Source of the DNA: Pilatotrama ljubarskyi
Taxonomy: Eukaryota > Basidiomycota > Agaricomycetes > Polyporales > Polyporaceae
NCBI GenBank assembly: GCA_022385805.1
Contig: MU277734.1
Span: 75,656 to 139,655, forward strand
Reading direction: 5' to 3'
DNA length: 64,000 nucleotides
Position 1 is the first letter of the stretch. The number at the start of each line of letters is the position of its first letter. This document shows positions 60,553 to 64,000 of this stretch, piece after piece. The notes under the pieces are model-generated. The model saw only the letters and a list, made by a program, of their open reading frames with translations, did no database searches and was not told where the DNA came from. The position numbers and the translations under genes were made by a program.

Positions 60553-61787
60553 ATGGGCGACATCTACAGCGACATGCCCACCCTCGTTGACGCTGGCCGC
60601 GGCTTCGAAGGTCCCCAGCCATTGCCTGCAGGCGTCGGCATCCCGAGTCCGTACTTTCCCTACGAGCACGCCCGCCCGCCTCCATCGTCTTTCATGCAGC
60701 ATTCACAATCCTACAGCTCATCGTCGTCGGGATACCCGTGGTCAGCTCCTTCAGACTCGCAGGCGACGGCGACACCGCCAGCATGGCCTCAGATGCAGTC
60801 TACGCCGACAACACCCATGCCCATGTTCGCAGGCCCTCCGGTCGGGATGATGCCGGCGTTCGTACCCGCCGTCGCAGGCATCAGCGCGGACGGTTGGCCG
60901 GGCTCTCCAGAACCGCGGCAGCGGGAAGAACGTACGCCGCAGTGGAGACCAGACAGATACGAGGAGAGACGGCTCGGACCGCCGCGGTCGTCGACCCCGC
61001 ACTCTCAGAGCATCTCGCTGAGCTCGAGCCCTTCGTCGGGCTCGGGAGTGTCGCTCTCGCTCTCGCGCAGGCCGTCGCTGCGCGGGCCCGCGGCGGAGGC
61101 GGCGAAGCGACCGCCGCGTGAATGGCGCTCCGACTTCAGCATGACCGGCCAGGGCTTGCTCGGCAGCCTGCTCACACGGTCGCGGTCGAAGTCGTTCGGA
61201 GGCAGCGGTGCGTGCATATTCTCCTTTCCAGTTTCCCTCGACCGAGCCAAGCCAGTTCTGTGCTCACGCCGGTGCCCGGTGCCGCAGCAGAGTTCCTGCA
61301 CCCGAAGGTCACCCTCAACGCGTATATCCGTTACAACTCATCCAAGCCGCCGATGCAGTACGACCTGCGGCGGAGCGCGAACACGCTCCGGTTCCGCGCG
61401 CTGGACCACGCGCTGACGAGCTGGGACCTGACGCGGTTCGTATGCGAGCCGCCGGTGCAGGAGATGCGACTCTTCCACGCCGCGCTACCGTGGTACATCG
61501 ACGTCGAGGCGAGCTCGAACCCGTCCGGGGTGACGCTGTACGACCTCTTCCTCGCAATCCAGAACCACATGCTCGCGCCGATCAAGTACGATGACTTTTA
61601 CAACAACGAGATGAACAACGACATTCGGGACCAGATCGCGGCCGCGTGGGGCGACCGCTGTGGCAGGAGCGCGGAGGAGAGGAATCGCGGCGTGTGCAAG
61701 GTCGATTTTCTTATGGGCAAGGTCATCATGGAGGGCATCCAGAAGGGCAAGGACGGCCTTTGGGAGATCAAGACTCGGAAACCCTAG
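60553..61787 (+). CDS. DUF6699 domain protein
   Basis: Exons 60553-61207 and 61288-61787 (intron 80 bp, phase 1) give 384 residues. The N-terminal 215 residues are Ser/Pro-rich and probably disordered. The C-terminal domain has FLHPKVTLNAYIRYNSSKPP, MQYDLRRSANTLRFRA, LPWYIDVEASSNPSGVTLYD and LFLAIQNHMLAPIKYDDFY, the DUF6699 pattern seen widely in mushrooms. The acceptor is a CAGCAG tandem, so transcripts with one residue more or less are possible. Function unknown. Confidence 0.83.
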
Positions 61788-62054
61788 TGTAGGTCGATGG
61801 CAGACTCTGACTGATGTTCGCTCTGCTTCATGGTCATCAGCGTATGGCTACGCTCTATTTATTGTAATCACGTAGTTAGCTCTCATGTACTTCTGGTCGT
61901 CTGTATGTTGCTCTGTTAGGGATCGATACCCGCGCATGCCCCTCAATGTACCTCTCCGTTATCCAAGCAATCGAGTACCTACTCAATGTCGTCCATAGAT
62001 TACGCAAAATCACCAAATACGTTATTACGTAGTAGTAAGCAGATGGCCACTGCT

Positions 62055-64000
62055 CTACTCGAGTCCGCGACGAATACCCTGGAATACTTTCTCGCCCGCA
62101 CCCACCAACGCACCTCCTAGGAACCTCCCCATCTTCCTCCATTCCCTCCCAAAGCCGCTACGATGGTGGCCACCGCCCGTCCCCGGCAAGCCCGCATTGA
62201 AGCCATACACGGCCATCGCGACACCGAGCACGAGCACGGCACCAGCGACCATCGTCTTGCGTTGCACGACGATGTCCGTGAGCCGCCGGGGCTTGCGCAG
62301 CTTCCGCCTCCGCTTCTCCTTCTCCCGCTCTGCCTTTTTCCTCCTGCCCTTCTCCCGGGGCGAGTGGCGGAATGACGACTCGCCATCGGACGCGATGTCA
62401 TCATCCTCGGGCTCGATGTAAGGGAGGACGATCAGTTCGGGCTTCGTGACCATGAGCTCCGCCTCGTCGTCGTCGGGCAGCTCAGAGGGGCGCTCGGACC
62501 AGGTGCGCATCACGCTCTGCGGGCCCATGATGGACTGCACGTCGATGCCGGGATGTGTGGGCGGGTATTGCTCGTAGAGCTCGTCGGCGTGCTTGAGCAG
62601 CGAGGTGAGAGAGACTCGGGGTCGGGGAGGACGGTCAGGGTCGCTTGGTTCGGGAGACTGAGGCCGGGTTGATGGCGCTTTCTCGGAGAGTACGGGCTCG
62701 GAAGGCTCTGGCTTTGGCATGGACGGCCGAGGGAGAGAGGCGTCGTTCGCTTCAGTTTTCACTGAGGCAGGAGGTTGGACTGTCGGTGCTGATGGAGGGT
62801 CCTGACCGGGTAAGGAATCGAGATCGTCTTTGGCAGGTCGTGTTTCCACTTCGTCCTGTGCCCTGTCCTCCGATGCCGCCTCGTCCGTTCGCACAATATA
62901 CGGCTTTGACGGCTCTTCGCGGGACTCATCGACATTGCTCGATTGGTAATCACCAGCGGAAGCTGGTTCGTCGCTTGCTGCGAGCGCAGCATATGGAGAG
63001 ATGGGGGTATCTGCCTCTTCCGTTTTCAGTTCTGCCATGGGCTTCTCTTCAGATGCTGAAGCGGCATCTACCGGGCACTCTTCCTTTGGAGAGCTCGGCT
63101 CGTCTTCCTCGTACAGCTCTGGGAGGCCTGTGAGTAGGGAATGCATCATGCCGTCTTCGCCTTCGTCTTCGAGCACTTGGACCTCTTTGCGGCGAGTCAA
63201 GGTTAACTGCCATATATGACTGTAAGCGATAGGTGTTCCAGTATTCGCTCTCTCTCAGCATTTGACCCACCGCGGCAGCCAAGTAGACGACGGCTATTGG
63301 AGGCCTACTGAGCAGATAGTCGAAGACATGCTGGATGAGTGGCAGCGTCGGAACGTCATGCGAGAACAGCGTCAAGAGATTTGAGAGAGCGTAATAAGGG
63401 AGAGGAGCAGCCCTGGTTCAATGTTAAGACACGCCAGAGGCAGGGAGCAGGCAGGCAGACAGACCGCTCAAGGATTGCTGCAAACTTCTCATCCGCAAGG
63501 TGCAGCAGTCTCTTCAGTATTCTAGGTGGTAGATCATGAGTGTTCAGCTCGAGGTGGCGCTTGTTGATCGAACAGCTCACCGCAGCAGGCCCACTACGGG
63601 TTCAAGGGTGGTGCCCATGGAGTCACGCACTCTGTGCAGACTCATCTTCTCCGTGACAGGGATATGCAACCCTTTGGGTAGAGTGAGAAAGAGTACTGAG
63701 ACGATATCATGGTATCCCTGTATGCCATATGTGAAGCTGAAGCCTCCTCGCGGACATACGCCACGTACCTGGAAGTAGTGCAGACGGGGCCGTCTCCGGA
63801 ACACAGACACAATCAAACGGTTCAAGCCGGCTTGGAGCTTCTCTCGACTGGCCGTCTCCTCTAAGGAAGGGTACACAATGAGATGCGAAGGATGCATAAT
63901 TGTGGACGTGGTTCACCTACTGGGTACAGTACGAAGCTGCGGTCGGTGTCAAGCGCAATCTGCCGCTCATCCGTATGCGGTTTCTCGTCGTCGGTCTGAC
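62055..64000 (-). CDS. TBC1D20/Gyp8-type Rab GTPase-activating protein, 5' end cut by window
   Basis: Partial gene on the minus strand; the N-terminal exons lie beyond 64000. Visible exons are 64000-63917, 63860-63769, 63717-63581, 63521-63465, 63412-63271 and 63206-62055 (introns 51-64 bp). The TBC domain shows both catalytic fingers: the Arg finger motif I-x-x-D-x-x-R in RQIALDTDRSFVLYP and the Gln finger in HYFQGYHDIV, the latter split by an intron. ADEKFAAILER, LLTLFSHDVPTLPLIQHVFD and LLSRPPIAVVYLAAA follow, as in TBC1D20. The last exon encodes a long acidic linker and one membrane segment (VAGAVLVLGVAMAVYGF) near the C-terminus, consistent with the ER-anchored Rab1/Ypt1 GAP of this family. 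Confidence 0.9.

Overview
The window looks like nuclear DNA of a filamentous basidiomycete (Agaricomycetes, probably a wood-decay lineage). Coding regions are GC-rich and broken by many short GT-AG introns, mostly 47-95 bp, often with a CTGAC/CTGAT-like branch site. Several protein families are typical of mushrooms: DUF6533, DUF6593, DUF6699, a MYND/Kelch protein and the serine-protease-like GDSG family. I rebuilt the exon models by eye from frame, phase and family resemblance. No homology search was run, so family names come from recognised motifs.

Layout. 1-2.9 kb: no gene, one MITE-like inverted repeat. 3.06-4.95 kb (+): HMG-box transcription factor. 6.0-7.2 kb (-): secreted or membrane Ser/Gly-rich protein. 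7.85-10.23 kb (-): protein with Kelch repeats and a C-terminal MYND finger, divergent from a VPS68/TMEM50-like membrane protein (10.69-11.39 kb, +). 12.2-15.0 kb (-): secreted GH127-like glycosidase. 15.5-16.4 kb (-): DUF6593-like protein. 17.4-21.2 kb (-): two tandem paralogues of an unrecognised Cys/His-motif, coiled-coil, tail-anchored family. 22.8-33.4 kb is a metabolic block: a MetE-like zinc methyltransferase (+), three tandem Old Yellow Enzyme copies (-; the middle one is broken), and a sugar-isomerase/dehydroshikimate-dehydratase-like TIM barrel (-). 36.9-38.6 kb (+): a disordered Ser/Pro-rich protein with a paralogue at 47.3-48.1 kb (+). 40.1-42.0 kb (+): a DUF6533 membrane protein. 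42.5-44.1 kb (-): a trypsin-like-fold protein with an apparent frameshift just before its GDSG motif. 53.5-55.1 kb (-): a second HMG-box gene with the same exon phases as the first. 59.6-60.0 kb (-): RidA/YjgF, divergent from a DUF6699 gene (60.6-61.8 kb, +). 62.1 kb to the window edge (-): TBC1D20/Gyp8-type Rab GAP, cut at its 5' end.

Local duplication is the main theme: two HMG genes, two disordered paralogues, two tandem Cys/His genes and three OYE copies. The long gaps (33.4-36.9, 44.1-47.3, 48.1-53.5 and 55.1-59.6 kb) hold no gene I can support, only small repeats and a tRNA/SINE-like element.
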